Assembly (NCBI GenBank): GCA_965658225.1
Contig: CBFHRK010000020.1
Location: forward strand, 1 to 30,668
Length of the DNA stretch: 30,668 nucleotides
From: ECT2AJA-044 sp965658225
Lineage (GTDB): Bacteria > Bacteroidota > Bacteroidia > Flavobacteriales > ECT2AJA-044
Direction: 5' to 3'
Numbering within the stretch: the stretch's first letter is position 1; every line of letters begins with the position of its first letter. A model generated the notes under the pieces. The model did not search any database. It saw only the letters and a list, made by a program, of their open reading frames with translations, and was not told the origin of the DNA. A program made the translations under genes and the position numbers. Positions 1 through 8,083 of this stretch are shown one piece after another.

Positions 1-18
1 TGGCCTGTTCGGCCAGAT
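1..18 (+). repeat. Palindrome-GAT element, copy 1
   Basis: Arms TGGCC and GGCCA pair fully around the loop TGTTC; GAT follows. It lies in dnaE residues 207-212, antisense to the gene. It faces the copy at 199-215 across 180 bases. Confidence 0.55.
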
Positions 19-637
19 GCTCCATAATATCCTCCGCCAAAGTCGTTTTGAGCGTGATGACTCCCAATTTACCTAGTTTAAAGAAGCAGCGTGCAGTAGC
101 TTCCACATCGGCGGCAGCGTTATGGGCTTCGTCGAAGGGGCGATCAAAAAGCTTGTTGTGGAGTTCGGAGAGAGTGGGCCATTTGAATTTACCACCTTTT
201 CCGCCCGGGAGGGCGCAATAATCGGTAGACTCGTTTTTAGTATCTATGGCCGGAAGCGCCATCATTTGTTTGGCACGGTCTTCTTCGGTCAATCGCCATA
301 ACTCCGATCCAACAATATTGTAGTCAAATTCAATATTGTGACCCACACCGTATTGAGATTTTTGAAGGTCTTCGACGAACTCACCGAGTACATCAGCGAG
401 AGGTCTTCCTTCGGCGCGCGCTTTTTCTGTAGATATACCGTGTATTTTCTCAGAGTTATAAGGAATATCGAAACCGTCAGGATAAACGATTTCATTTCGG
501 GCATGAATAAGGTGCCCTTGGTCATTGTGCAGCTGCCAAGCCAATTGAACCAATCGAGGCCAATTGTCGCTGTTGGTAATGGGTGCGTTAAAATCCTGAG
601 GAAGTCCGGTGGTCTCTGTGTCGAATACTAAATACAT
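1..637 (-). CDS. dnaE: DNA polymerase III alpha subunit, N-terminal exonuclease domain (3' end outside window)
   Basis: Only the first 212 residues are in the window, and no stop is reached. The visible part is a complete DEDDh 3'-5' exonuclease fold: DTET at residues 6-9, the middle Asp in HNIEFD (105), and the last motif HNAAADVEA with His172 and Asp177. Flavobacterial replicative DnaE proteins of about 1,500 residues start with such a domain, with the same MYLVFDTETTGLP opening, so I infer that the polymerase continues to the left. A stand-alone epsilon-like exonuclease is the alternative. The ATG at 635-637 is preceded by TACTTTAG, one base off the TAnnTTTG -10-type box and only 4 bases from the start, so the leader may be very short. 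Two palindromic elements (1-18 and 199-215) lie in the gene. Confidence 0.75.
   Translation of the reverse strand, partial: MYLVFDTETTGLPQDFNAPITNSDNWPRLVQLAWQLHNDQGHLIHARNEIVYPDGFDIPYNSEKIHGISTEKARAEGRPLADVLGEFVEDLQKSQYGVGHNIEFDYNIVGSELWRLTEEDRAKQMMALPAIDTKNESTDYCALPGGKGGKFKWPTLSELHNKLFDRPFDEAHNAAADVEATARCFFKLGKLGVITLKTTLAEDIMEHLAEQA
199..215 (-). repeat. Palindrome-GAA element
   Basis: Read on the minus strand: arm CGCCC, loop TCCC, arm GGGCG, then GAA. It codes for dnaE residues 141-147 (CALPGGK). The PGGKGGKF stretch is conserved in related proteins as far as I recall, so codon choice alone may explain this copy. Confidence 0.4.
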
Positions 638-787
638 GGTACTAAAGTAAGGCGACGACTCAATTTTTCGGGGCTAGTGTTGATAAAAAATGATAATCGA
701 AAAGGCATTTTTCAACTTCTTCCAGAGCTCCTGAAAATCAATTGGATAATTAAGAATTAAAAATCTCAAAATCAGAATAATAATTCC

Positions 788-795
788 GATATTTG
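788..795 (+). promoter_or_regulatory. Possible -7 box for rpsP-rimM
   Basis: GATATTTG differs by one base from TAnnTTTG and lies 53 bases before the rpsP start. I see no matching TTG at -33. Between box and start is a small hairpin at 819-833 (arms GAGGA and TCCTC, loop CGCGA). The 638-848 gap otherwise holds only the leader regions of the divergent dnaE and rpsP genes. Confidence 0.3.
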
Positions 796-848
796 CGCCC
801 ATTAAATTTTTAGTAACCGAGGACGCGATCCTCAAAATCTAACAGCAC

Positions 849-1505
849 ATGCCTGCAAAGATTCGTCTACAACGCCACGGCCGCAAAGGGGCAGCCATCT
901 TTCACATTGTAATTGCCGACGAGCGCGCTCCGCGCGATGGAAAGTTCATTGAGAACTTGGGAATTTACAATCCAAACACAAATCCAGCAACGATTGACAT
1001 GAAAGACGATCGTGCATTGGATTGGTTAATGAAAGGTGCTGTGCCAACGGATACCGTTCGCGCTATTCTTTCGTACAAAGGAGTTTTGCTTCGCAAACAC
1101 CTTGCTGAAGGAGTAAAGAAAGGAGCTTTAACAGAAGAACAAGCGCAAGAGCGTTTCGAAAACTGGAAAGCCGAAAAAGAAGGAAAAATTACTGCTAAGT
1201 CGTCATCTGTTCAGGAGCAAAAAGCTGCTGCCAGAAAAGCACGTCAAGAAGCCGAAGCAACGAAGCGCAAGGAAGAGCTTGCTGCTGTAGCTGCTGCTGA
1301 AGCGGAAGTGATTGCCGCTGCTGAAGCTGAGAAAGCTGCCGCTGAGGCCGAAGCTGCCGCTGCTGAAGCTCCTGCTGCTGAAGAAGCAACTGAAGAGGCT
1401 CCGGCCACTGAGGAAGCTCCTGCTGCTGAAGCTGCAACTGAAGAGGCTCCGGCCGCTGAAGAAGCAAAAGAAGGATCAGAGGAAGCAGATAAGAAAGATG
1501 CTTAA
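849..1505 (+). CDS. rpsP: 30S ribosomal protein S16 with long acidic Ala/Glu-rich tail
   Basis: Residues 1 to about 85 are the ribosomal core: MPAKIRLQRHGRKG at the start, the IVIADERAPRDGKFIE strand, LGIYNPN, and the DRALDWLMKGAVPTDTV segment. S16 binds 16S rRNA and helps assemble the 30S body. Most bacterial S16 proteins have 80-90 residues; this one has 218. After a helical segment (about 100-145) the tail is nearly all Ala, Glu, Pro and Thr, partly built from a 48-base tandem repeat (1365-1460). Long A/E-rich S16 tails occur in Bacteroidota, so the extension is expected there, although its role is unknown. The stop overlaps the rimM start by 8 bases (ATGCTTAA), which suggests translational coupling. 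Confidence 0.97.
   Translation: MPAKIRLQRHGRKGAAIFHIVIADERAPRDGKFIENLGIYNPNTNPATIDMKDDRALDWLMKGAVPTDTVRAILSYKGVLLRKHLAEGVKKGALTEEQAQERFENWKAEKEGKITAKSSSVQEQKAAARKARQEAEATKRKEELAAVAAAEAEVIAAAEAEKAAAEAEAAAAEAPAAEEATEEAPATEEAPAAEAATEEAPAAEEAKEGSEEADKKDA
1365..1460 (+). repeat. 48-base tandem repeat in the S16 tail
   Basis: Two adjacent 48-base units (1365-1412 and 1413-1460) match at 44 of 48 positions. Each encodes 16 residues around EAPAAEEATEEAPA. Because the length is a multiple of three, copy-number change keeps frame. Confidence 0.8.
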
Positions 1506-2028
1506 AGACGATTGTTTTTACCTCGGTAAAATCGTTAAAAAACATGGGTTTAAAGGAGACGTAAAGCTTCGGCTCGACGTGGACTACCCAGAAGAGTATT
1601 CAGAATTGGAATCAGTGCTCGTCGATATCGGCGGAGCATTGGTTCCTTTCTTTTTTGAACACTACGAGCTTGAGGACAAAGGATTCGTACGTGCCCATAT
1701 GGAAGGGGTTGACGACGAAGCAGCGGTTGATCGCATCGTTGGCTGCGAGCTATTCCTCCCCTTGACCCTATTGCCCGATTTAACGGGGAATGAGTTTTAC
1801 TACCACGAAATCATTGATTGGGAAGTTATTGACAACGTTCACGGAAGCATTGGAACGGTTGAGGAAGTCCGCGAGAATAACGCACACGACCTTTTAGTGG
1901 TTGTAAACGGAACAAAAGAATTCCTTATTCCTGTTACAGACGAAATTATTGTTGAAGTCGATCGCGAAAAAAGCGTCCTTCAAATTGCCGCGCCTGAAGG
2001 CCTTATAGAACTGTACAAGTCGCTATAA
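1498..2028 (+). CDS. rimM: Ribosome maturation factor RimM
   Basis: A 176-residue protein, normal for RimM. It binds the 30S subunit near S19 and the 16S 3' domain and helps late maturation; rpsP-rimM adjacency is classical. The N-terminal barrel has the family signature YLGKIVKKHGFKGDVKLR (about residues 7-24). The C-terminal PRC barrel has FYYHEIIDWEVID and the strands LLVVVNGTKEFLIPVTDEIIVEVD. I chose the ATG at 1498, which overlaps the rpsP stop. The frame stays open further upstream only because the A/E-rich repeat lacks stops in that frame, and the upstream translation is low-complexity Leu/Lys. The stop lies 5 bases from the stop of the convergent glycosyltransferase. Confidence 0.95.
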   Translation: MLKDDCFYLGKIVKKHGFKGDVKLRLDVDYPEEYSELESVLVDIGGALVPFFFEHYELEDKGFVRAHMEGVDDEAAVDRIVGCELFLPLTLLPDLTGNEFYYHEIIDWEVIDNVHGSIGTVEEVRENNAHDLLVVVNGTKEFLIPVTDEIIVEVDREKSVLQIAAPEGLIELYKSL

Positions 2029-2033
2029 TCGCT

Positions 2034-3656
2034 TTATTCTTTTCCCGATCCGCCCGAACGCATGAGCAGCGTAGGCATATCGCGATAAGGAACTCGGAAG
2101 GAATACAGGACCTCTGAATTCGGCCACTCCTCTCTTTGGTTCTCGGAAAGAATAAAATATTCGGGTGATTCTTCAGCAAATTCTCTAAAATTCTCGGGTA
2201 AAATATACTGTATGGGTTCGTTCCGTTCCAGACTTGTATACCAAGTCATACTGTGATTATACGGGCTGCCTTCCAATAAGTACAAATCGCTTCCCCGAGT
2301 TATTTCTCCCACTTTTTGAGCGGCTGTTTTATAGTAAACGGTTTCATCTTCGTAATAGCGATAGGGTAAAACGATCCATTGCACGGCCAGTTTAAAAACC
2401 AGGAGAACCGAAACCATGATAAAGAATCTGTTCGCTATGCGAAGGGGTTCTTTGGTTCGAATGGCGGCAATCGATAGAGCTATCCATCCGGCCGATAGGA
2501 CGGCAACCTTCAAATACAAATTAGAAACCGGGTCGAGAGCTTCCAACGTAGTGGCGTACCAAATTCCGATCCCTAAAACCAATGGGAGAACGATCCACAA
2601 TACATGAGCCACGATTCGGAAGAACTTCATCTTTTCGGCGAACAAGAAATACCCGCGTACCATCCACAAGAAAATGAAAGGGTACAACATAAATAGGTAC
2701 CGAGGTCTATTGTCGGGTGAGAGCCAATACAAGGGCAAGTTCACCGCGATTACTAACAAGGTAAAACGCAAGAAAGGCTGACGCCACATATCGCGCCAAA
2801 GCTTTTTCTGGAACAGGAAAGGAACCAAGGTAAACCACGGAGTAAACAAATACATTTGATCGATCGGGAAGTAGAAAACGTGCTTAATAGTAGTCCAAGT
2901 AGATTTAGCCACCGCCGTTCTAGTAACGTTTTGATCGAGTAGATTTTCCCAATAACGAAGAGGCGTTACACCGTCTTGAAAATACAGATAAAAATAGCCG
3001 CCCAGAATACCGCTAAATAAGAGGATTCCGAGGATATGTTTCCAACCCAGAAGCTTCATAAACTGCTTTCCATTAATGAAAAGAGCTAACAAGGTAAATG
3101 CCTGAAAAGCCAAGGTGGGGAGGCCTTTCATCAAGAAGGCCAGAGCCATAATAAAGTAACTACCCAAGAATAATTGGAGGTACTTTTTATCTTGAAAAGA
3201 TCGATAAATGAAGATGAAATTGAAGAATACCAAGTCGGAATAAAACGGATCTATATGCCCCAAATGGGAGCTGTAATAAACCATCCTTCCAAAAGTGATA
3301 TAAAGGAACGCAGCTGCCAACGCTTGTTTTTTACCCACTTCGGGTTTGAATCCCCAGTACATTAATACGGACATTCCGATGAGCGACATCATGGCTGGTA
3401 GTCGGGTCGCCCATTCTGTAAATCCGAATAGGTCGTAAAAGACCAACATAATCCAGTTGTAAAGGGGCGGCTTATTTAAATAAAAGTTGCTATTAATGGT
3501 GGGTACGATGAATTCTTGGTAGAAACTCATTTCCCAGGCAACGACCGCACGTGTGGGTTCATCGGCCCAAAGGGGCATCAATCCTAAATTGGCAAAGTAG
3601 GCCGGAATTACCAGAACCCAGGGTAGCCAAGTCCAAATTTTCGACGCATATTTCAT
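2034..3656 (-). CDS. ArnT-like (GT-C fold) glycosyltransferase, integral membrane
   Basis: A 540-residue polytopic protein with at least ten hydrophobic segments, resembling the ArnT/PMT-type family that moves a sugar from a polyprenyl-phosphate donor to lipid A or another acceptor at the outer face of the inner membrane. Near the N terminus, LWADEPTRAV puts Asp32-Glu33 in the first periplasmic loop, where this family keeps its acidic catalytic residues. It is followed by YLNKPPLYNW (59-68), a typical family block. The C-terminal part (about 430-540) looks like a soluble periplasmic domain. The actual donor and acceptor cannot be read from sequence. The start ATG faces the divergent methyltransferase gene; TAATTTCG (3671-3678, minus) is a possible weak promoter box. 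Confidence 0.8.
   Translation of the reverse strand: MKYASKIWTWLPWVLVIPAYFANLGLMPLWADEPTRAVVAWEMSFYQEFIVPTINSNFYLNKPPLYNWIMLVFYDLFGFTEWATRLPAMMSLIGMSVLMYWGFKPEVGKKQALAAAFLYITFGRMVYYSSHLGHIDPFYSDLVFFNFIFIYRSFQDKKYLQLFLGSYFIMALAFLMKGLPTLAFQAFTLLALFINGKQFMKLLGWKHILGILLFSGILGGYFYLYFQDGVTPLRYWENLLDQNVTRTAVAKSTWTTIKHVFYFPIDQMYLFTPWFTLVPFLFQKKLWRDMWRQPFLRFTLLVIAVNLPLYWLSPDNRPRYLFMLYPFIFLWMVRGYFLFAEKMKFFRIVAHVLWIVLPLVLGIGIWYATTLEALDPVSNLYLKVAVLSAGWIALSIAAIRTKEPLRIANRFFIMVSVLLVFKLAVQWIVLPYRYYEDETVYYKTAAQKVGEITRGSDLYLLEGSPYNHSMTWYTSLERNEPIQYILPENFREFAEESPEYFILSENQREEWPNSEVLYSFRVPYRDMPTLLMRSGGSGKE
2486..2502 (-). repeat. Palindrome-GAT element, imperfect
   Basis: Minus strand: arm CGTCC, loop TATC, arm GGCCG, GAT. 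One arm pair is mismatched. It lies in the glycosyltransferase gene at about residues 385-391, in the sense direction. Confidence 0.35.
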
Positions 3657-3700
3657 TTCAAGCGTTTTGGCGAAATTAGACGAAATTTTTGGAACCCAAT

Positions 3701-4402
3701 ATGAAGCCTTTCCGATTCAAACAATTTACTGTGGAGCATAGCGAATCGGCCATGAAAGTGGGTACGGACGGACTCCTACTCGGGGCGTGGGCGGTTCTTC
3801 CCGGGAATGAAAAGGGCGAAATTCACGATGTGGGTTCGGGTACCGGCCTTATCGGCCTGATGTTAGCTCAGCGCTACCCGCATGCTTCGATCGTGGGCTT
3901 TGAGCTCGAGGAGTCATCGGCCCGTGAGGGCCAGAGGAATTTCGATAATGCCCCCTTTGCGAATGGGCGGAAAGTCGTACTCGGCGACTGGACAAAAACG
4001 AGGCAGGCACAAAACCGCGCCGACCTGATTGTAAGTAACCCACCCTTCTTCGCTTCGAAACATATTTTAGAGGATACAGCAAGGCAAATGGCCCGGCAAG
4101 AGGGAAGCCTTTTTATTTCCGATTTGATTGGCCACGCTTTCGAGAGCACCGCAATAACCGGTTCGTTAGCTTTGGTTCTGCCGACAGACCGAGAAAAAGA
4201 GGCAAAGGAAGCAGCGAAGAAAACAGGTTGGCATATTTGGAGAAGAATGGAGGTACGCAGAAGCTCAAAACACCCCTACAAACGAGTGCTCATTCAATGG
4301 ACCAAAGTTCAAATAGAAATCGAGGAAGAATCCTTAACCCTGTTTGAAAACAAGGAATGGACCGATGCATACAGGCAATTAACTGGTGACTTTCACCTTT
4401 AA
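3701..4402 (+). CDS. trmN6: tRNA1(Val) (adenine(37)-N6)-methyltransferase, TrmN6/YfiC family
   Basis: A 233-residue class I SAM methyltransferase. The family opening FRFKQFTVEHSESAMKVGTDG (5-25) precedes the SAM-binding motif DVGSGTGLIGLMLA (43-56). The catalytic motif for exocyclic adenine N6 is SNPPFF (about 114-119). The family methylates A37 of tRNA1(Val). A TTG four codons upstream is in frame, but the ATG at 3701 gives the usual MKPFRFKQF start. Its stop directly abuts the stop of the convergent saccharopine dehydrogenase gene, with no base between. Two palindromic elements (3844-3861 and 3916-3932) sit in the SAM-binding region. Confidence 0.88.
   Translation: MKPFRFKQFTVEHSESAMKVGTDGLLLGAWAVLPGNEKGEIHDVGSGTGLIGLMLAQRYPHASIVGFELEESSAREGQRNFDNAPFANGRKVVLGDWTKTRQAQNRADLIVSNPPFFASKHILEDTARQMARQEGSLFISDLIGHAFESTAITGSLALVLPTDREKEAKEAAKKTGWHIWRRMEVRRSSKHPYKRVLIQWTKVQIEIEEESLTLFENKEWTDAYRQLTGDFHL
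3844..3861 (+). repeat. Palindrome-GAT element, imperfect
   Basis: Arm CGGCC, loop TTATC, arm GGCCT, GAT; the outer pair is mismatched. It codes for TGLIGLM (48-54) in a conserved SAM motif, so protein constraint may explain it. It faces the copy at 3916-3932 across 54 bases. Confidence 0.3.
3916..3932 (-). repeat. Palindrome-GAT element
   Basis: Minus strand: arm GGCCC, loop TCAC, arm GGGCC, GAT. It codes (antisense) for trmN6 residues 72-78, SSAREGQ, outside the catalytic motifs. Confidence 0.6.
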
Positions 4403-5749
4403 CTAGTATCCTAAATAGGGCACTTCCTCTTCGGAAAACTGGATTCCAGATTCGGCCAATTCGGCCAGCATAGGCTCATAAATTTCACGACTGACCGGTA
4501 TTTGTACTCCAGGTGTAGTAATAGTACCTTCAAGAATGTGACGTGCTGCAATGCCCACTGGGAGCCCTACCGTTTTGGCCATCGCTGTACGGTCGGCATC
4601 ATCGCCCATACACACCATATGGCTATTTATTTGATGGGTGGCTCCATCAAGTCGATAGCCCAATTTGTGTACCATAACTACCATATCGCGATCTTGAGCA
4701 TTGAGCGACCATTTTCGTTCCAGGATGATTTGTAAAACTTGTGCCGGAGTAAGATTGTCTTGACCAATTGGAATGGGTTCAAAAATATCGAGCCAGGTTA
4801 ATTTATCCATTAATGCATCGTCCTGATCAATTTTGAGGTAATGCATTAGCTTCAATTCAACGGAATCACTTTGATTATAGGCCAAGAAAGTATTGGTGAA
4901 TTCTCTAAAGGTCATTTCTTTAGTTCCCTCTAGAACGTAGGAGTCATCCGTCATACCGAGTTTCACAAAGGAGTCCCAAGCCCTACAAAAACCGGGACGT
5001 CGCAAGGTGCCTCGATACAAGGTAGGAACATCTTGCAATCCGTAGACCGAACGATACTTTAAAGAATCGCGGTTCGCATAGGCTTCGAACTTCCCAAATT
5101 CACCGATATTCATGTACTCGGTTCTTCGGAACAATTGATGGTAAGGAATGAACTTATACTTCCCTTCTTGCTTAAATTTAACCGCTCCAGATCCGCCCGC
5201 AAGTACTACATTTCTCGGGTTCCATGTAAACTTGTAATTCCAGGGATTATCGTCTGAATCCGGGGCTACGAGTCCGCCCGTAAACGATTCAAACAGCAGA
5301 ATCTCCCCTCCTTGATCGCGAACATCATCAAGCATTTTCATTGCGCTCAAATGATCGATTCCCGGGTCCACTCCTATTTCATTAATCAAAATGACTCCCT
5401 TTTCTTTTGCCTCTTGATCGAGCGCCTTCATTTCATCGCTAATGTAGGAGGCAGTAACCATGTGCACACCGAACTCAATACAGTCTTTCGCCACGGGAAT
5501 ATGCATGTGCGCGGGCAGCATGCTAATAACGATATCGCTTTTCTCGATCAAGGCCCTTCGGGCCGATGCGTCTTGAACGTCGAACGAACATGCTTCGGCC
5601 GACGGGTGTCCGTTAATTTTTCCTTCTGCTAAAGCGATATCGCGGTCGGCAACAACCACTTTCCACTGGTTCTTTTCGGCGCGATTCAACAAATATTCAA
5701 TAAGTATAATGGTAGAGCGCCCTGCGCCTATCAGCGTAATTTGTTTCAT
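4403..5749 (-). CDS. Saccharopine dehydrogenase family protein
   Basis: A 448-residue protein with an N-terminal Rossmann fold (TLIGAGRSTIILIEYL, 5-20) and the saccharopine reductase-type C-terminal domain, including the conserved block NEIGVDPGIDHLSAM. Family members oxidise saccharopine to glutamate and aminoadipate semialdehyde in lysine breakdown, or act on related substrates. No lysine-ketoglutarate reductase or aminoadipate gene is nearby, so the pathway is inferred from family only. I chose the ATG at 5747-5749 because the Rossmann motif begins four residues later. A longer reading frame upstream would overlap the divergent DUF423 gene and has no conserved features. TAACTTCG (5755-5762, minus), one base off the promoter consensus, lies 5 bases before the start. 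Confidence 0.85.
   Translation of the reverse strand: MKQITLIGAGRSTIILIEYLLNRAEKNQWKVVVADRDIALAEGKINGHPSAEACSFDVQDASARRALIEKSDIVISMLPAHMHIPVAKDCIEFGVHMVTASYISDEMKALDQEAKEKGVILINEIGVDPGIDHLSAMKMLDDVRDQGGEILLFESFTGGLVAPDSDDNPWNYKFTWNPRNVVLAGGSGAVKFKQEGKYKFIPYHQLFRRTEYMNIGEFGKFEAYANRDSLKYRSVYGLQDVPTLYRGTLRRPGFCRAWDSFVKLGMTDDSYVLEGTKEMTFREFTNTFLAYNQSDSVELKLMHYLKIDQDDALMDKLTWLDIFEPIPIGQDNLTPAQVLQIILERKWSLNAQDRDMVVMVHKLGYRLDGATHQINSHMVCMGDDADRTAMAKTVGLPVGIAARHILEGTITTPGVQIPVSREIYEPMLAELAESGIQFSEEEVPYLGY
5552..5567 (+). repeat. Palindrome-GAT element
   Basis: Arm GGCCC, loop TTC, arm GGGCC, GAT. It is antisense in the saccharopine dehydrogenase gene, residues 61-66 (ASARRA). Its arms equal those of the copy at 3916-3932 but the loop differs. 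Confidence 0.6.
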
Positions 5750-5900
5750 GTCGACGAAGTTAGAAGATTTTGAGAACGGTACAATCGCCCTCTTCTTCAA
5801 TTGTGACTGCTTTTTCAACAAGCGATCAACATCAGAATGTCCTTGAGCTTTTTGATTCCTTCTCTTTCCATTGTACTTTTCCATTAAAATAAAGAACAAC

Positions 5901-6290
5901 ATGAAGCGCTTTTTAATTGGTGCCAGCATATTTGGTGCAACCGGAGTCTTATTGGGCGCCTTGGGCGCTCATGCTTTAGAGAAGGTACTAACAGCAGACT
6001 CCTTAGCCTCTTTTCAAACGGGTGTTCGATATCAGCTCTTTCACGCACTGGCGATCATTGCTTGGATGGGCGTTAGTGAACATGTTTCAAACAAGTTATT
6101 GAATTGGGGGCTTGCATTGATGAGTTGGGGGACCGTGCTCTTTAGTTCCAGTATTTATTTATTGGCGACTCGGTCTGCGACCGGATGGGATCACCTTTCT
6201 TTTCTGGGCCCCATAACACCTGTAGGTGGACTTCTGCTTATTACCGGCTGGATATTCCTTTTGGCCGGAGTGCTGAAAGGGCGGGGTTAG
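5901..6290 (+). CDS. DUF423 family inner-membrane protein
   Basis: A 129-residue protein with four predicted membrane segments, matching the small DUF423 (YgdD-like) family. The signature GALGAHALEKVL (19-30) is the conserved G-A-x-G-A-H-x-L block, and SSSIYLLA plus GPITPVGGLLLI are also typical. The molecular role of the family is not established. I start it at the ATG at 5901; a TTG ten codons upstream is in frame but precedes no conserved residues. The stop codon lies inside a 21-base palindrome (6287-6307). Confidence 0.88.
   Translation: MKRFLIGASIFGATGVLLGALGAHALEKVLTADSLASFQTGVRYQLFHALAIIAWMGVSEHVSNKLLNWGLALMSWGTVLFSSSIYLLATRSATGWDHLSFLGPITPVGGLLLITGWIFLLAGVLKGRG
6171..6186 (+). repeat. 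Palindrome-GAT element
   Basis: Arm CGGTC, loop TGC, arm GACCG, GAT. Sense orientation in the DUF423 gene, residues 91-96 (RSATGW). This copy has a T-C/G-A closing region rather than CC/GG, with pairing kept. Confidence 0.6.
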
Positions 6291-6307
6291 TGTTAATTTA
6301 ACACTAA
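6287..6307. repeat. 21-base perfect palindrome between DUF423 gene and pckA
   Basis: TTAGTGTTAA, a central T, then TTAACACTAA: 10-base arms with exact complementarity. It covers the DUF423 stop codon and ends 52 bases before the pckA promoter box. With almost no loop and AT-rich arms and no T run, it looks more like a protein-binding operator than an intrinsic terminator. Confidence 0.6.
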
Positions 6308-6359
6308 ATAATTGGCAAAACTTCACACAAAATGTTTCGGATTTCGACTGATAATGGCC

Positions 6360-6367
6360 TAAATTTG
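6360..6367 (+). promoter_or_regulatory. -7 promoter box for pckA
   Basis: TAAATTTG matches TAnnTTTG exactly. Transcription would start near 6374, giving a leader of about 26 bases to the ATG at 6400. No clear TTG lies at -33; TTTCGG at 6335-6340 is the nearest candidate. Confidence 0.55.
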
Positions 6368-6399
6368 TCCATTAACTTGTGAAACCAACACCTTCTATT

Positions 6400-8013
6400 A
6401 TGACGGAAAAGGGCAGAAAAGCGGACAATGCAAGTGTTGCTAATTACGGTATAAAAGATGCAACCGCTCACTGGAACCTCGACCCTCAAACGCTAGCAGA
6501 CTTATCGGTTGAAAAAGAAATGGCTTCTGTAACGAATACGGGAGCCATTACTGTTGATACGGGTGAGTTTACAGGACGTTCTCCAAAGGATCGATTTATT
6601 GTAAAAGACGATATTACTAAAGATGCTATTTGGTGGGGCGGAATTAATATTCCCTTTGCATCAGAAGACTTCGACAAACTTTATGACAAGGTTGTAACCT
6701 ACCTTTCTGGGAAGGAGATCTACGTTCGTGATGCCTATGCGTGTGCCGATCCAAAGTATAGAACCAATATTCGCGCAATTACCGAATATCCTTGGTCAAA
6801 CATGTTCGTTTACAACATGTTCTTGCGTCCGACAGAGGAAGAAATCAACAGTTTTGATCCGGAGTGGGTTGTAATAAACGCTCCCGGATTCATGGCTAAC
6901 CCGGAAGTTGACAAAACGCGTCAGCACAATTTTGCCATTCTCAATTTCACTAAGAAAATTGCTTTGGTTGGTGGAACGGGTTATACCGGTGAAATCAAAA
7001 AAGGAATCTTTTCGGCGCTCAACTTTATTCTACCTCATCAAAAGAACACACTTTCAATGCACTGTTCTGCCAACGTGGGTAAAGAAGGCGATACAGCTAT
7101 TTTCTTTGGGTTATCGGGTACGGGTAAAACAACCCTCAGTGCCGATCCAAATCGCCGCTTAATTGGAGACGATGAGCACGGATGGAGTAACGAAAACACC
7201 GTTTTCAATTTTGAAGGGGGTTGCTACGCGAAAGCGATCGACCTAAGTGAAGAAAATGAGCCCGAAATTTATCACGCGATCAAATCGGGTGCTCTTCTTG
7301 AAAACATTCGATTTAAGCCTGGAACCAACGAAGTAGACTTCCACAATACGGAGGTAACGGAGAACACCCGTGTAAGCTACCCTATTGATCACATTGATAA
7401 CATTCAGGAGCCGAGTATTGGCTATAATCCGAAGAATATTTTCTTTTTAACCTGTGATGCTTTTGGTGTATTACCTCCCATTTCAAAATTAACTCCAGGT
7501 CAGGCAGCCTACCACTTCATTAGTGGATACACCGCGAAAGTGGCGGGAACTGAAGCGGGTATTGTAGATCCAGTAACCGCATTTAGTGCGTGTTTTGGAG
7601 CTCCTTTCATGCCTCTACACCCGACGCGTTATGCCGAAATGTTGAGTAAGAAAATGCGTGAATCAGGCGTGAATGTTTGGTTGGTCAATACAGGCTGGTC
7701 GGGCGGTGGATTCGGTGTGGGTAAAAGAATGAGTTTGAAGATTACCCGGGCATTAATTACCGCGGCATTGGAAAACAAACTCGACGATGTTGAATATGTT
7801 CAGCACCCTATTTTTGGATTAAATATGCCTACTAGCTGCGCAGATGTGCCCGACAGTGTTCTTAATCCGCGCAATACATGGACCGACAAAGATGCGTATG
7901 ATCAAAAGGCTTCGGTACTCGCTGATAAATTCAATGCTAATTTTGAACAATTCGCGGAATATGCCAATGAAGAAATCTTAGCGGGTGGTCCTCGTAAAAA
8001 GGCCAAAGTTTAA
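6400..8013 (+). CDS. pckA: Phosphoenolpyruvate carboxykinase (ATP)
   Basis: A 537-residue cytosolic enzyme that turns oxaloacetate and ATP into PEP, CO2 and ADP, the entry step of gluconeogenesis. All family motifs are present: FTGRSPKDRF (57-66, substrate Arg), YTGEIKKGIF (195-204), the P-loop GLSGTGKT (237-244), the metal-binding IGDDEHGW (255-262) and the C-terminal nucleotide loop region around NTGWSGG. A GTG seven codons upstream is in frame, but it would lie within a few bases of the start site implied by the promoter box at 6360, so I prefer the ATG at 6400. A strong terminator follows at 8035-8069, so the gene appears to be transcribed alone. Confidence 0.97.
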   Translation: MTEKGRKADNASVANYGIKDATAHWNLDPQTLADLSVEKEMASVTNTGAITVDTGEFTGRSPKDRFIVKDDITKDAIWWGGINIPFASEDFDKLYDKVVTYLSGKEIYVRDAYACADPKYRTNIRAITEYPWSNMFVYNMFLRPTEEEINSFDPEWVVINAPGFMANPEVDKTRQHNFAILNFTKKIALVGGTGYTGEIKKGIFSALNFILPHQKNTLSMHCSANVGKEGDTAIFFGLSGTGKTTLSADPNRRLIGDDEHGWSNENTVFNFEGGCYAKAIDLSEENEPEIYHAIKSGALLENIRFKPGTNEVDFHNTEVTENTRVSYPIDHIDNIQEPSIGYNPKNIFFLTCDAFGVLPPISKLTPGQAAYHFISGYTAKVAGTEAGIVDPVTAFSACFGAPFMPLHPTRYAEMLSKKMRESGVNVWLVNTGWSGGGFGVGKRMSLKITRALITAALENKLDDVEYVQHPIFGLNMPTSCADVPDSVLNPRNTWTDKDAYDQKASVLADKFNANFEQFAEYANEEILAGGPRKKAKV

Positions 8014-8034
8014 GTAGAACAAAGTGAATTATAT

Positions 8035-8069
8035 AAGTCCCTCCCCGAATACGGGAGGGACTTTTTTTT
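8035..8069 (+). terminator. Intrinsic terminator of pckA
   Basis: Perfect 11-base arms AAGTCCCTCCC and GGGAGGGACTT around loop CGAATAC, ending in a run of eight T. It lies between pckA and the OstA-like gene, which rules out an upstream start for the latter. Confidence 0.93.
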
Positions 8070-8083
8070 CGTTCTTTTACGGC

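Noticed and set aside
1195..1545. Long open frames antisense to and out of frame with the S16 tail (also 1312-1497 upstream of rimM)
   Set aside because: They come from the GCT/GAA-rich repeat, which has few stops in any frame; the translations are Leu/Gln or Leu/Lys runs without domain features.
3849..4149. Two antisense open frames inside trmN6
   Set aside because: The plus strand encodes a full methyltransferase with all motifs; the antisense products show none.
5552..5567. Reading the TNC loops as UNCG RNA tetraloops
   Set aside because: Shifting the pairing by one base to make a C(UNCG)G loop breaks the outer arm pairs in most copies; the three-base loop register gives full pairing.
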